A DNA stretch of 64,000 nt. Origin: Mycobacterium marinum. Lineage in GTDB: Bacteria; Actinomycetota; Actinomycetes; Mycobacteriales; Mycobacteriaceae. The notes under the pieces are model-generated. The model saw nothing but the letters and a program-made list of their open reading frames with translations. It did no database searches and was not told where the DNA came from. The DNA lies in contig NZ_CP024190.1 of NCBI RefSeq assembly GCF_003391395.1, forward strand, positions 5,580,001-5,644,000, read 5' to 3'. How positions within the stretch are numbered: position 1 is the stretch's first letter; each line of letters opens with the position of its first letter. This document shows positions 45,036 through 53,378 of this stretch, in pieces. The position numbers and the translations under genes are program-made.

Positions 45036-46694
45036 ATGCCGGTACTGCCAACGGGCGGCCACCCATTCGGGAGCGCACAGCTCAGTAGGCGCGGCTTCAT
45101 CGGCGCCGGCATCGCAGGCGGGCTGGCGTTGGCCGGTTGCGGCCACTCGCAGACCACGCAGACCGGCGAAACGGCCATGGCCGATGCGATCGCGGCCGCC
45201 GAGCGAGCCCGTCCGCACACCGGGCGAACGGTTACCGCCAGCCTCACCCCGCAACAGGCACAGATCGATCTGGGCGGGCCGGTGGTGCAAACGTTGGCCT
45301 TCGGCAACACGGTTCCGGGACCGCTGATCCGGGCCAGCGTCGGCGACGAGGTGGTGGTCGCGGTGTCCAACCGGCTCGACCGCGCCACCTCCGTGCACTG
45401 GCACGGCATCGCGCTACGCAACGACATGGATGGCGCCGAGCCCGCGACCCCCAACATCGGCGCAGACCAGGACTTCACCTATCGGTTCTCGGTCCCGAAT
45501 GCGGGCACCTACTGGGCACACCCGCATGTCGGCCTCGAGGACGACCACGGCCTGTACCTGCCGTTCATCGTCGACGATCCGACCGAACCCAACCGCTACG
45601 ACGCCGAATGGATTGTTGTCCTCGACGACTGGACCGACGGTGTCGGCAAGAGCCCGCAACAGCTTTTCGACGCCTTGGTGGATCCGAACAAGCCCCGCAT
45701 GCAAGAACTCCCGGGGTCATCGACCGCCCCAAGCACGTCCACCAGTACGACGACCACCACGACAACTCCGACCACAAAAACCAGCACGACAACGACAACC
45801 ACCGGAACCAGTAAGACATCTCCCACCACAACCACATCGGCGACGGGTAAGCCGGATGAAGAAAGCGGCGAAGTCGGGTCGAGCGACCTGCTCGGCGGAG
45901 ATGCCGGGGACATCGCCTACCCGTACTACCTGGTCAACGGGCGAATTCCGGCGGCACCCACTTCGTTCAAGGCCAAGCCTGGTCAGCGAATCCGGATCCG
46001 CATCATCAACGTCGCCTCCGACACCGCGTTCCGTGTCGCATTGGCCGGGCATACGATGACCGTCACCCACACCGACGGCTACCCGGTGATTCCGACCCAG
46101 GTCGACGCGCTGCTGATCGGAATGGCCGAACGCTACGACGTGATCGTCACCGCGGCCGACGGCGTCTTCCCGCTGGTCGCCTCCGCGGAGGGAAAGAACG
46201 CGCTGGCGCGTGCCCTGCTGTCCACCGGCTCCGGCACCGCACCCGACCCACAGTTTCGGCCCGCCGAACTCAACAAGCGGGTGGGAACCGTGGAAATGTT
46301 CACCGCCACAACGGCTGTCAATCTGGGCCGGCCCGACCCCCAGATGAGCCTGCCGATCACGCTGGGCGGAACGATGGCGAAATACGACTGGACCATCAAC
46401 GGGGAGCCTTACAGCAAGACGCATCCGCTGACCGTGCGGCTCGGCGAACGGCCAACCCTGATGTTCGACAACCCCACGATGATGTACCACCCGATCCATC
46501 TGCACGGCCACACATTTCAGATGATCAAACCCGACGGCACGCCCGGGGCACGCAAGGACACCGTTATCGTGCTGCCGGGGCAACAGCTGCGGGCGGTGCT
46601 GGTTGCGGACAACCCCGGATATTGGGTTCTGCACTGCCACAACAGCTACCACCGCGAGGCCGGCATGATGACGCTGCTGGACTACATCTTCTAA
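45036..46694 (+). CDS. mmcO: Multicopper oxidase MmcO, Tat-exported lipoprotein
   Basis: 552 residues, GAGGAG before the ATG. The signal peptide has a Tat motif (SRRGFIG) and lipobox (LALAGC). Copper ligand blocks are all present: HWHGIALRN, YWAHPHVGLEDDHG, HPIHLHGHTF and HCHNSYHREAGMM. It oxidises toxic Cu(I) at the cell envelope (orthologue of Rv0846c, from memory). A Thr/Ser-rich low-complexity insert at about residues 229-272 (TSTSTTTTTTTPTTKTS) separates the first two cupredoxin domains and makes it longer than the ~504-residue M. tuberculosis protein. Confidence 0.94.
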   Translation: MPVLPTGGHPFGSAQLSRRGFIGAGIAGGLALAGCGHSQTTQTGETAMADAIAAAERARPHTGRTVTASLTPQQAQIDLGGPVVQTLAFGNTVPGPLIRASVGDEVVVAVSNRLDRATSVHWHGIALRNDMDGAEPATPNIGADQDFTYRFSVPNAGTYWAHPHVGLEDDHGLYLPFIVDDPTEPNRYDAEWIVVLDDWTDGVGKSPQQLFDALVDPNKPRMQELPGSSTAPSTSTSTTTTTTTPTTKTSTTTTTTGTSKTSPTTTTSATGKPDEESGEVGSSDLLGGDAGDIAYPYYLVNGRIPAAPTSFKAKPGQRIRIRIINVASDTAFRVALAGHTMTVTHTDGYPVIPTQVDALLIGMAERYDVIVTAADGVFPLVASAEGKNALARALLSTGSGTAPDPQFRPAELNKRVGTVEMFTATTAVNLGRPDPQMSLPITLGGTMAKYDWTINGEPYSKTHPLTVRLGERPTLMFDNPTMMYHPIHLHGHTFQMIKPDGTPGARKDTVIVLPGQQLRAVLVADNPGYWVLHCHNSYHREAGMMTLLDYIF

Positions 46695-46724
46695 AGGCAG
46701 GCCCCGACGCGGCACCCGGTGGGT

Positions 46725-47543
46725 TCAGCGACCGAGAAAATCCAGCATCAGCTCGTTGACGGTACCGGCCCGTTCGATCTGCGGACAGTGCCCGGCACGG
46801 TCGACAACCCGCGAGTGTCCGTTCCGGATCTGCCCGGCGATCTGCTCGGCCCAGCCGCTGGGAAGCAGCTTGTCGTTGCGCCCCTCCACCACCATCGTGG
46901 GCACCGTGATGCGGTCATACCGGCGACTGCTGGACGGGGTAGCCGAGGGGGGTGCACCGGGGCGACGAAAGCGGGCTGCCGCCACGGCTTCCCACGCCCC
47001 CGGCGCGATACTCGAATCGTATCGGCGCTGCACATAGTCCATGTCGGCCGGATAGCGGGCGTCGTGAAATAGCGCTGCCACGATGCGCCGCATTGCCGGC
47101 AGGGTCGCGTCGTAGCTCTGTAGTGCGTCAAAGTGGCGGTTCTGCTGAATCTGCCCGCCGCCGCAGATGATCGCCATGGTCCGCACGGGCAGCATCGGCG
47201 CGTCTGAGGTCGTGTCGGTCAGCAGCATGATGGCCCCCATCGAATTGCCCACGAAGTGCGCGGAGTCAACGCCGAGCACATCGCAGAACCTCGCCACATG
47301 GCGAATGCGCATTGCGCGGCCGTCGACGAAATCAACCACCTTGGCCGACTGCCCGAAGCCCAGGAGGTCGGGCGCCAGCACCCGGAATCGGGCGCCGAGC
47401 ACGCCGATGTTGTGTTCCCAGGCAATTTCGGCGCTGGCCCCGAACTCACCGCCGTGCAGCAAGACCACCGGGTCCCCGTCACCCGCCTCCAGATAGCTGG
47501 TAGGCAAGCCGTCGACCGCGACCGCGCGACGATGAATCCGCAC
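46725..47543 (-). CDS. Alpha/beta hydrolase
   Basis: 272 residues, GTG start overlapping the cyclase stop by one base. Oxyanion VVLLHGGEFGAS, nucleophile elbow GNSMG, Asp in VEGRNDKLLP and His in VDRAGHCPQIE form a complete triad. It resembles meta-cleavage-product (C-C bond) hydrolases such as MhpC/BphD, where GNSMG is typical. It is the last gene of the operon that starts at 55886. It may be the true C-C hydrolase, with the 55020-55886 gene serving another step, or the reverse. Confidence 0.87.
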   Translation of the reverse strand: MRIHRRAVAVDGLPTSYLEAGDGDPVVLLHGGEFGASAEIAWEHNIGVLGARFRVLAPDLLGFGQSAKVVDFVDGRAMRIRHVARFCDVLGVDSAHFVGNSMGAIMLLTDTTSDAPMLPVRTMAIICGGGQIQQNRHFDALQSYDATLPAMRRIVAALFHDARYPADMDYVQRRYDSSIAPGAWEAVAAARFRRPGAPPSATPSSSRRYDRITVPTMVVEGRNDKLLPSGWAEQIAGQIRNGHSRVVDRAGHCPQIERAGTVNELMLDFLGR

Positions 47544-48532
47544 TACTTTATTGCGATCGGGTTGACCGGCGAGCCTACCGCGCCGACAAATCGCAGCGGC
47601 GGCGCAACGAGCTGGAACTCATAAACCCCGTCGGCGGCGCAATCGGCGGCCAGCGCGGTCAGGTCCCAGTATTCGCCGAGCATCAGTCCCATGTCACGCA
47701 GGCACAGCAGATGCAACGGCAGAAACAGACCATCGACGCCAGATACCGGATCTTCGACTTGCAGATTGTCGGAAGCGACCGCGGCAACCTCGTGATCGTG
47801 CAGCCACTGCGCGCATCGCCAGTCCAGCCCCGAGTAAGGCTCGGTCTTGTTTGCGGTCATGAGAAATCTTGTCCACCAACCAGTCCGGATAAGCACGATA
47901 TCGCCGGACTCGATGGTGACGCCCTGAGAGCGCGCCACGTCGTCCAGTTCCTCGGGAGTGATCGGGTTTCCGTGCTCCAAAAAGACCTCGGCTCCGCGAT
48001 GACGCACCAGGTCGAGCAACACTCCGCGCGAGGTGATGCCTTTGACATCGACCTTGTCGATACCGCAGTGATAGGCGCCCTGGCTGGTCACCGAGTCGGC
48101 GGGGAAGCCGTTGTAGAGCTGGTCGTCGTAGTACACGTGGGACAGCGCATCCCACTGGGTGGCCGCCTGTAGCGGCATGATGATCATGTCGTCGTTGAAG
48201 CGGAATGGGTTGTCGACCAGATACTTGCCCATCTGCCTCGCGGTCGGGTTCTGCTCCCACCCCGGCCCGTACTGCGCCAACGAACTGGCGTCGCCGCCGT
48301 CGATCGTCATCAGATGTATTGGATTGTGCCGGAAGCCGAAAGCGCCCTGAGGCCCCGATGACCCGAAGTCGACGCCGAGCGCAAACACCTTCCCGTGCCG
48401 GACCAAGCTCGCCGCCCGCTGGACCTTCTCGGCGGTGATGAAGTTCAGCGTGCCCAACTCGTCAGCGTCGCCCCACCTCCCCCAGTTGCTGAGCTCCCGT
48501 GCCACACGTCGGAACTCAGTCAACTCTGCCAT
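47543..48532 (-). CDS. Cyclase family protein (kynurenine formamidase-like)
   Basis: 329 residues. The metal-binding helix-type motif reads ATQWDALSHVYYD, the W-D-x-x-x-H form of the HGTHxDxxxH cyclase motif with Gln in place of the first inner His. A later conserved segment is SGDIVLIRTGWW. Family members hydrolyse arylformamides, lactones or isatin using divalent metal. It overlaps both neighbours (TAGTG and ATGA). Likely ring- or lactone-opening step; substrate unknown. Confidence 0.85.
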   Translation of the reverse strand: MAELTEFRRVARELSNWGRWGDADELGTLNFITAEKVQRAASLVRHGKVFALGVDFGSSGPQGAFGFRHNPIHLMTIDGGDASSLAQYGPGWEQNPTARQMGKYLVDNPFRFNDDMIIMPLQAATQWDALSHVYYDDQLYNGFPADSVTSQGAYHCGIDKVDVKGITSRGVLLDLVRHRGAEVFLEHGNPITPEELDDVARSQGVTIESGDIVLIRTGWWTRFLMTANKTEPYSGLDWRCAQWLHDHEVAAVASDNLQVEDPVSGVDGLFLPLHLLCLRDMGLMLGEYWDLTALAADCAADGVYEFQLVAPPLRFVGAVGSPVNPIAIK

Positions 48533-49347
48533 CAGGCCCGTCCTTCCCCGAGTTCTCCAGCGATCGATGCCGCCACGTTTCCACCGTCAACCCATACGAC
48601 CTGACCCGAAATATAACTGGCTGCATGACCATTCAGGAACACCAAAACCGAAGCCTGTTCACCCGGAGTTGCGACCCGGCCCAGCGGCTTGGCGATATCG
48701 TCGAGAAACTCGGCTCCGTAGGCGGTTGTGAGCTGATCCAGAATCGGCGTCTCGGTCACCCCCGGCCCGGTGCAGTTGATGCGGATGCCCCGCGCACCGA
48801 GACCGACCGCACTTCGCATCGTGTAGAGGATCACCGCTTCTTTGGAGAGTTGATAGCCGGCGCCCAGCACCTCCAGGTGCCGTTTGCACCAATCGATCCC
48901 CTCGACCATCGTCGTGGTGTTCAACAGCGGCGCCACGGCGCGATGGTGTTCGCGGTAGCCGGCGGCTGCTAGTGACGACACGCTCACAATCGCCGAACCC
49001 GGGCCCATCATCGGCAGCAGTGCCTCGGTGAGATGGCGTAACCCCAGGAAGTTGATCGTGACGACCAGCAGCGGGTCACCAATTCCGGACGAAACACCGG
49101 CGATGTTGAACAACGCATCGACGGGCCCGCCGACGGCATCGACGGCTCGATCGATGGACCCGGGGTCGGCGAGATCGAGCTGGTGAAACTCGCTGATCTC
49201 ATACCCGGGTTGGCGCTGGTCGAGTCCGACGACTTGCGCCCCGAGTCCGGTCAGCTGATGCACGGCCCGCTCGCCGATGCCCGATGCGCATCCGGTGACC
49301 ACGGCACGACGGCCGTCATAGCGCCATAGCTGCTCGATCTGGGCCAC
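48532..49347 (-). CDS. SDR family oxidoreductase, 3-alpha-HSD-like
   Basis: 271 residues, GTG start. VVTGCASGIGERA, NIAGVSS, VSSLAAAG and YQLSKEAV (Tyr-x-x-x-Lys) are intact. A long insertion before the catalytic Tyr (TTTMVEGIDWCKRHLEVLGAG) resembles 3-alpha-hydroxysteroid dehydrogenase/carbonyl reductases. The C-terminus is ISGQVVWVDGG. The stop overlaps the cyclase start (ATGA). Presence beside a KstD-like flavoprotein makes a steroid- or cyclic-alcohol substrate plausible. Confidence 0.88.
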   Translation of the reverse strand: MAQIEQLWRYDGRRAVVTGCASGIGERAVHQLTGLGAQVVGLDQRQPGYEISEFHQLDLADPGSIDRAVDAVGGPVDALFNIAGVSSGIGDPLLVVTINFLGLRHLTEALLPMMGPGSAIVSVSSLAAAGYREHHRAVAPLLNTTTMVEGIDWCKRHLEVLGAGYQLSKEAVILYTMRSAVGLGARGIRINCTGPGVTETPILDQLTTAYGAEFLDDIAKPLGRVATPGEQASVLVFLNGHAASYISGQVVWVDGGNVAASIAGELGEGRA

Positions 49348-49381
49348 CGGCCTTTCCCGATCCGCTTACCGTGCTGGTCGG

Positions 49382-50683
49382 CTACTTGCGTTGTTCCTTC
49401 AGGCGCTGCGCCGCTTGCACCCGGCCTTCGTTGATCTCCGCCATGGCCTCGGGAATCTCGCTGGCAGTGAACTTGCCACCGCGACCGGTGGGCAACCCGC
49501 CGAACGAGTAGGCCTCGTCGAACTGTGGCGCATTCGATTCCTGGCGCCGCGCTTGCACCTTCTCGATGACAGGAGCCAGTCTCGCGGCCTTGTCCGCCAC
49601 CGCCTTCGCGTCGCGCTCGATGAACTCGGGCAGCACCTCCTTGCCCATCAACTCGATGGATTCCATGGTTCCCTCATGACTGCGCGGGTTGAGCAGCAGG
49701 ATGATTTCGTCCACGCCGCTTTCCTCATAGCCACGCAGGAATTCGCGCACGGTAGCCGGGGATCCAATGGCGCCGCGTCCGGGGCCGTAAGCCAATGTCG
49801 GGTCCTTCTCGATCTCTTCGAGATACCGGGTCCACACTCCGGTACGCCCGGGCGTGTGAATCCCGGTCATGTAGTAGTGCATGATCCCGAAGGAGAAGAA
49901 ACCGCCGCCCTGCCCCAGCCGTTGCAGTGCCTGCTCATCGGTCTTGGCCACCATCATCGACAGGTCACCCCCGATGGCCAGGATGTTGGGGTTGATCGCG
50001 GGAGTCACCGGCGTGCCGTTCTCTTCGAACTCCTTGTAGTACCCGTTGACCCGCTCGGTGAGCGGACCCGGTCCGGTGTAAGCGAAACTCAGCGCACCGA
50101 TGCACTTTTGGGCGGCCATCTGCACGGTGGCCGGGCGGGTGCACGCGACCCACACTGGTGGATGCGGCTTTTGCATCGGCTTGGGGATCACATTGCGAGC
50201 CGGCATCTGGATGTGGTCGCCGGTGAATCCGGCGAACGGCTCCTCGATCATGCACCGGATCGCCACCTCGAGGGCCTCTTCCCATTGCCCACGCTTGTCG
50301 GCCGGATCGATGTTGAATCCGCCGAGTTCCCCAATCGAGGACGACTCTCCGGTGCCGAACTCGACTCGTCCGTTGGACAGCAGATCCAGGGTCGCGATGC
50401 GTTCGGCCACCCGGGCCGGGTGATTGACCGCGGGCGGCAGGTGCATGATCCCAAATCCCAGCCGGATGTTCTTGGTTCGCTGGCTGGCCGCGGCCAAGAA
50501 GATCTCCGGCGCGGTGGAATGACAGTATTCCTCGAGGAAGTGATGTTCGGTGAGCCAGACGGTGGAGAATCCGGCCTTGTCCGCGGCTTCGACCTCATCG
50601 AGGCAGTCCTGCAGCATGATCCGCTCGTCGTCAGGCGCCCAAGGACGCGGTAAAGCGAATTCATAGAACAGTGAGATTTTCAT
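49382..50683 (-). CDS. LLM-class flavin-dependent oxidoreductase
   Basis: 433 residues, a luciferase-like (beta/alpha)8 fold: MKISLFYEF start, STVWLTEHHF, AERIATLDLLSNGRVEFGTGESSS and PHPPVWVACT. It acts as a two-component monooxygenase using reduced FMN, or as an F420-dependent enzyme; the sequence does not decide. No flavin reductase gene is adjacent. It is 34 bp after the SDR start and 2 bp before the KstD-like stop within the operon. Confidence 0.88.
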   Translation of the reverse strand: MKISLFYEFALPRPWAPDDERIMLQDCLDEVEAADKAGFSTVWLTEHHFLEEYCHSTAPEIFLAAASQRTKNIRLGFGIMHLPPAVNHPARVAERIATLDLLSNGRVEFGTGESSSIGELGGFNIDPADKRGQWEEALEVAIRCMIEEPFAGFTGDHIQMPARNVIPKPMQKPHPPVWVACTRPATVQMAAQKCIGALSFAYTGPGPLTERVNGYYKEFEENGTPVTPAINPNILAIGGDLSMMVAKTDEQALQRLGQGGGFFSFGIMHYYMTGIHTPGRTGVWTRYLEEIEKDPTLAYGPGRGAIGSPATVREFLRGYEESGVDEIILLLNPRSHEGTMESIELMGKEVLPEFIERDAKAVADKAARLAPVIEKVQARRQESNAPQFDEAYSFGGLPTGRGGKFTASEIPEAMAEINEGRVQAAQRLKEQRK

Positions 50684-50685
50684 TG

Positions 50686-52440
50686 CTACCTTCCGTGGAA
50701 ATGGGTGGTCGGTGTCGCGCGCCGCGCAGCTAGCTGCGCGGCAAGGTGTTTGGCCGCTACAAAGCCAAAGGTCATTGCCGGCCCGATGGTTGCCCCCGCG
50801 CCGGCGTAGCTGCGGCCCATCACCGGGGCGGAGGTGTTACCCACCGCATAGAGTCCGCCCACCGTGGTGTCATCGGGCCGCAGCACTCGGGCATACTCGT
50901 CGGTGCGCAGACCGCCCGAGGTCCCCAGATCCCCAAGAACGATGCGAAATGCGTAGTAGGGCGGATCTCCCAGCGGATACAGGTTGGGGTTGGGCAGCGT
51001 CGGATCGCCGTAATAGTTGTCATAGACGCTGTCGCCGCGGTTGAAGTCGTCGTCGTGGCCCTTGACGGCGAGTTCGTTGAACCGCTCGGCAGTCGCCTGC
51101 AGCTGCCCGCCCGGAACACCGATCTTGGTTGCCAGCTCTGCCCAACTCGTTGCGGCTTTGACCACACCCGACTCCAGCCAGGCGGTTGGGATCTTGCGGC
51201 CGGTGGGTACCGGGGCCCCGGGGATCTTCGGTATCGGTAGATGACCGGCCACGACGTAGCGGTTAAAGGAGCGGTGATCGGTGACCAGCCAGCACGGTAT
51301 ATGGGTGACACCGGATTTCTGGCCCGCGATCATGGCGTGACCGAAGTCCATGTATGGCGCCGCCTCATTGATGAAGCGCTTGCCCGCTCCGTTGACGATG
51401 AACTGAGCCGGCATCATTCGCTCGTTGAGCATGAATTGCATTCGGCCATCCGGCCATTGGATCGCCGGGAACCACCACGCCTCGTCCAGGAGGTCGGCGG
51501 CCGCACCCACCCGTTGGCCCGCGCGGATACCGTCTCCGAGTGCCGCGGGGTTGCCGAAACTCCAGTCCTGCTCCACCAGGGGTTGATGCTCTTTGCGCCA
51601 GGCCAGGTCGTGGTCAAAGCCTCCGGACGCCAGGATCACGCCGCCGCGCACTCCGATCCGTTCTCGGCCGCCCTCCGTTTGCACCACCGCACCTGTCACC
51701 GCTCCCCCGGCGTCGGTGAGCAGCTCCACCAGCGGCGCATCGAGCCACAGCGCGACACCTAGCTCCTTCATCGCCAGCCGCAGCCGTGCCGCCAGCGACT
51801 GTCCGATCGCCGCAATCTGCTCACCGAAGACTCTGGCCCGGATCATCCGGGTCACCAGTTTGAGTAGGACGGCCTTGCCTGCCCAGGACTGCCGGATGCG
51901 ATAGAAGGACCGTAGTTCCTTGGGGCCCAGCCAAATTCCCTTGGGGGCCAGCGACAGCGGTGTGAGCAGGCGAGGTTGGTCGTCGCCCAGCTTGCGCAGA
52001 TCGATGGGTGGCACGTTGATCGTGCTGCCCAGCACCGAGCCTCCCGGCAGTTCCGGATAGTAGTCGGCGTAGCCGGGCTTCCAGACGAACTCCAGCCAGG
52101 CAGACAGGCCTTCCAAGAACTCCAACATTTGTGGGGCCGAGTAGACATACTGCCGAATGCGCGCCTCGCTCACCAAGCCATCGGTAATCCGTCGCAGATA
52201 GCTGACCACGTCATCGGGGTTGGGCGGGTAGCCCGCCCGGCGTTGTGCGGGGGCCCCGGGAACCCAGATGCCGCCCCCCGACAGCGCCGTGGAACCGCCA
52301 AAGCACGAGGATTTTTCGATGACCAGGGTGTCGAGTCCACTCGACGCCGCGGTCAGGGCGGCGGTCATGCCCCCACCACCGGATCCGACCACGAGCACGT
52401 CGACCATGCGGTCGACGTCACCCCAAGATCCGACAGTCAT
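50686..52440 (-). CDS. FAD-dependent dehydrogenase, 3-ketosteroid delta-1-dehydrogenase (KstD)-like
   Basis: 584 residues. FAD motif DVLVVGSGGGGMTAALTAASSGLDTLVIEKS and the family's STALSGGGIWVPG are at the N-terminus. The C-terminal FAD loop is GNTSAPVMGRSYAGAGATIGPAM, as in KstD/KsdD and related fumarate-reductase-like flavoproteins. It introduces a double bond next to a ring ketone, passing electrons to a quinone. The start overlaps mhpB (ATGA). A paralogue is at 56706-58319, so the two may desaturate different rings or positions. Confidence 0.88.
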   Translation of the reverse strand: MTVGSWGDVDRMVDVLVVGSGGGGMTAALTAASSGLDTLVIEKSSCFGGSTALSGGGIWVPGAPAQRRAGYPPNPDDVVSYLRRITDGLVSEARIRQYVYSAPQMLEFLEGLSAWLEFVWKPGYADYYPELPGGSVLGSTINVPPIDLRKLGDDQPRLLTPLSLAPKGIWLGPKELRSFYRIRQSWAGKAVLLKLVTRMIRARVFGEQIAAIGQSLAARLRLAMKELGVALWLDAPLVELLTDAGGAVTGAVVQTEGGRERIGVRGGVILASGGFDHDLAWRKEHQPLVEQDWSFGNPAALGDGIRAGQRVGAAADLLDEAWWFPAIQWPDGRMQFMLNERMMPAQFIVNGAGKRFINEAAPYMDFGHAMIAGQKSGVTHIPCWLVTDHRSFNRYVVAGHLPIPKIPGAPVPTGRKIPTAWLESGVVKAATSWAELATKIGVPGGQLQATAERFNELAVKGHDDDFNRGDSVYDNYYGDPTLPNPNLYPLGDPPYYAFRIVLGDLGTSGGLRTDEYARVLRPDDTTVGGLYAVGNTSAPVMGRSYAGAGATIGPAMTFGFVAAKHLAAQLAARRATPTTHFHGR

Positions 52441-53378
52441 GGCATCGGTACCGCCGTCCTGATGGCGAATCCGGCGATCAGGTCGGCCGCCTGCTTGTAG
52501 TAGCGGACTTTCGTCTGATACGGCCCGGCCACCGCCATGGCGGCGAACGCCGAGATCCAGGTGCGTATTTCATGCGCCGAGCTGCCGCCTTCGTGGGTGA
52601 CGAACGAGTTCGACCAGCGATCGAGGTCGCTGAGGTGTCCGTTGTCGATGATTTCCAGGAAGCGCTGGTCCCAAGCCGGATTGAGCGGCTGTAGGTCACT
52701 GTTTCCCGCCGCGAAGCTCTTGGCCGCTTCCATCACGACGGTCTGCCGGGCTTGCCGCTGTGCGGGAGTCAGGGGCTGGCCGTGCACGATGCGCTCCCGG
52801 ACCTGCGGATCTGCGCTGTGCAACGTCGGCACCGGCGGACTATGGGAGAGCCCGCCCGATCCAATCACCAACACCCGCATGTCCAGGGTTGACAAGAAAG
52901 TTCCTACCGCGGTGCCCAGCGCTCGGCACCGCCGCAGGGGGCCCAGCGGGGCGGCTATCGCGTTGATGAAGATCGGTATCACCGGGCGGGCGGTCGCGGT
53001 TCCGAACAACTTTTCCAGCGGCTGCACGGTCCCGTGGTCCACGTCCATGCTGGCCGATACGGCCACGTCGACATCCGCGCCGAGCACGGCCTTGGCGCAG
53101 TCCGCTGCCAGGTCGGCAGGAACATCAAGCGCACCGATGTGGGTACCGTAGTCCCCAACCGCACTGGCGTACATACCAATACAAAACGGGGGCATCGCCC
53201 GGTAGAAGAAGCCGTTGTAGTGATCCGGGGAAAAGATGACCACCAGGTCCGGGTCGTAGGCACGCACGAACTCGGCGGCCTCGGCAATGGCGGCATGGAC
53301 CTCGTCAAGTAGGTCGAGCCGCGGCCCCGGTAGATTCAGCAGCGGGCTGTGGGACATACAGCACAGAGCCAGAGGCAT
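52437..53378 (-). CDS. mhpB: MhpB-type extradiol dioxygenase (3-carboxyethylcatechol 2,3-dioxygenase)
   Basis: 313 residues starting MPLALCCMSHSPLLN. It matches E. coli MhpB in family landmarks I recall: CxSHSPL at the start (Fe-ligand His), FSPDHYNGFFYRAMPPFC, VDHGTVQPLE, LVIGSGGLSHSPPVP and HEIRTWISAFAA. It is a class III (LigB-type) Fe(II) enzyme that cleaves a catechol meta to the hydroxyls. The ATG chosen overlaps mhpA by 74 bp; an in-frame start nine codons upstream is less typical. Confidence 0.92.
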   Translation of the reverse strand: MPLALCCMSHSPLLNLPGPRLDLLDEVHAAIAEAAEFVRAYDPDLVVIFSPDHYNGFFYRAMPPFCIGMYASAVGDYGTHIGALDVPADLAADCAKAVLGADVDVAVSASMDVDHGTVQPLEKLFGTATARPVIPIFINAIAAPLGPLRRCRALGTAVGTFLSTLDMRVLVIGSGGLSHSPPVPTLHSADPQVRERIVHGQPLTPAQRQARQTVVMEAAKSFAAGNSDLQPLNPAWDQRFLEIIDNGHLSDLDRWSNSFVTHEGGSSAHEIRTWISAFAAMAVAGPYQTKVRYYKQAADLIAGFAIRTAVPMP

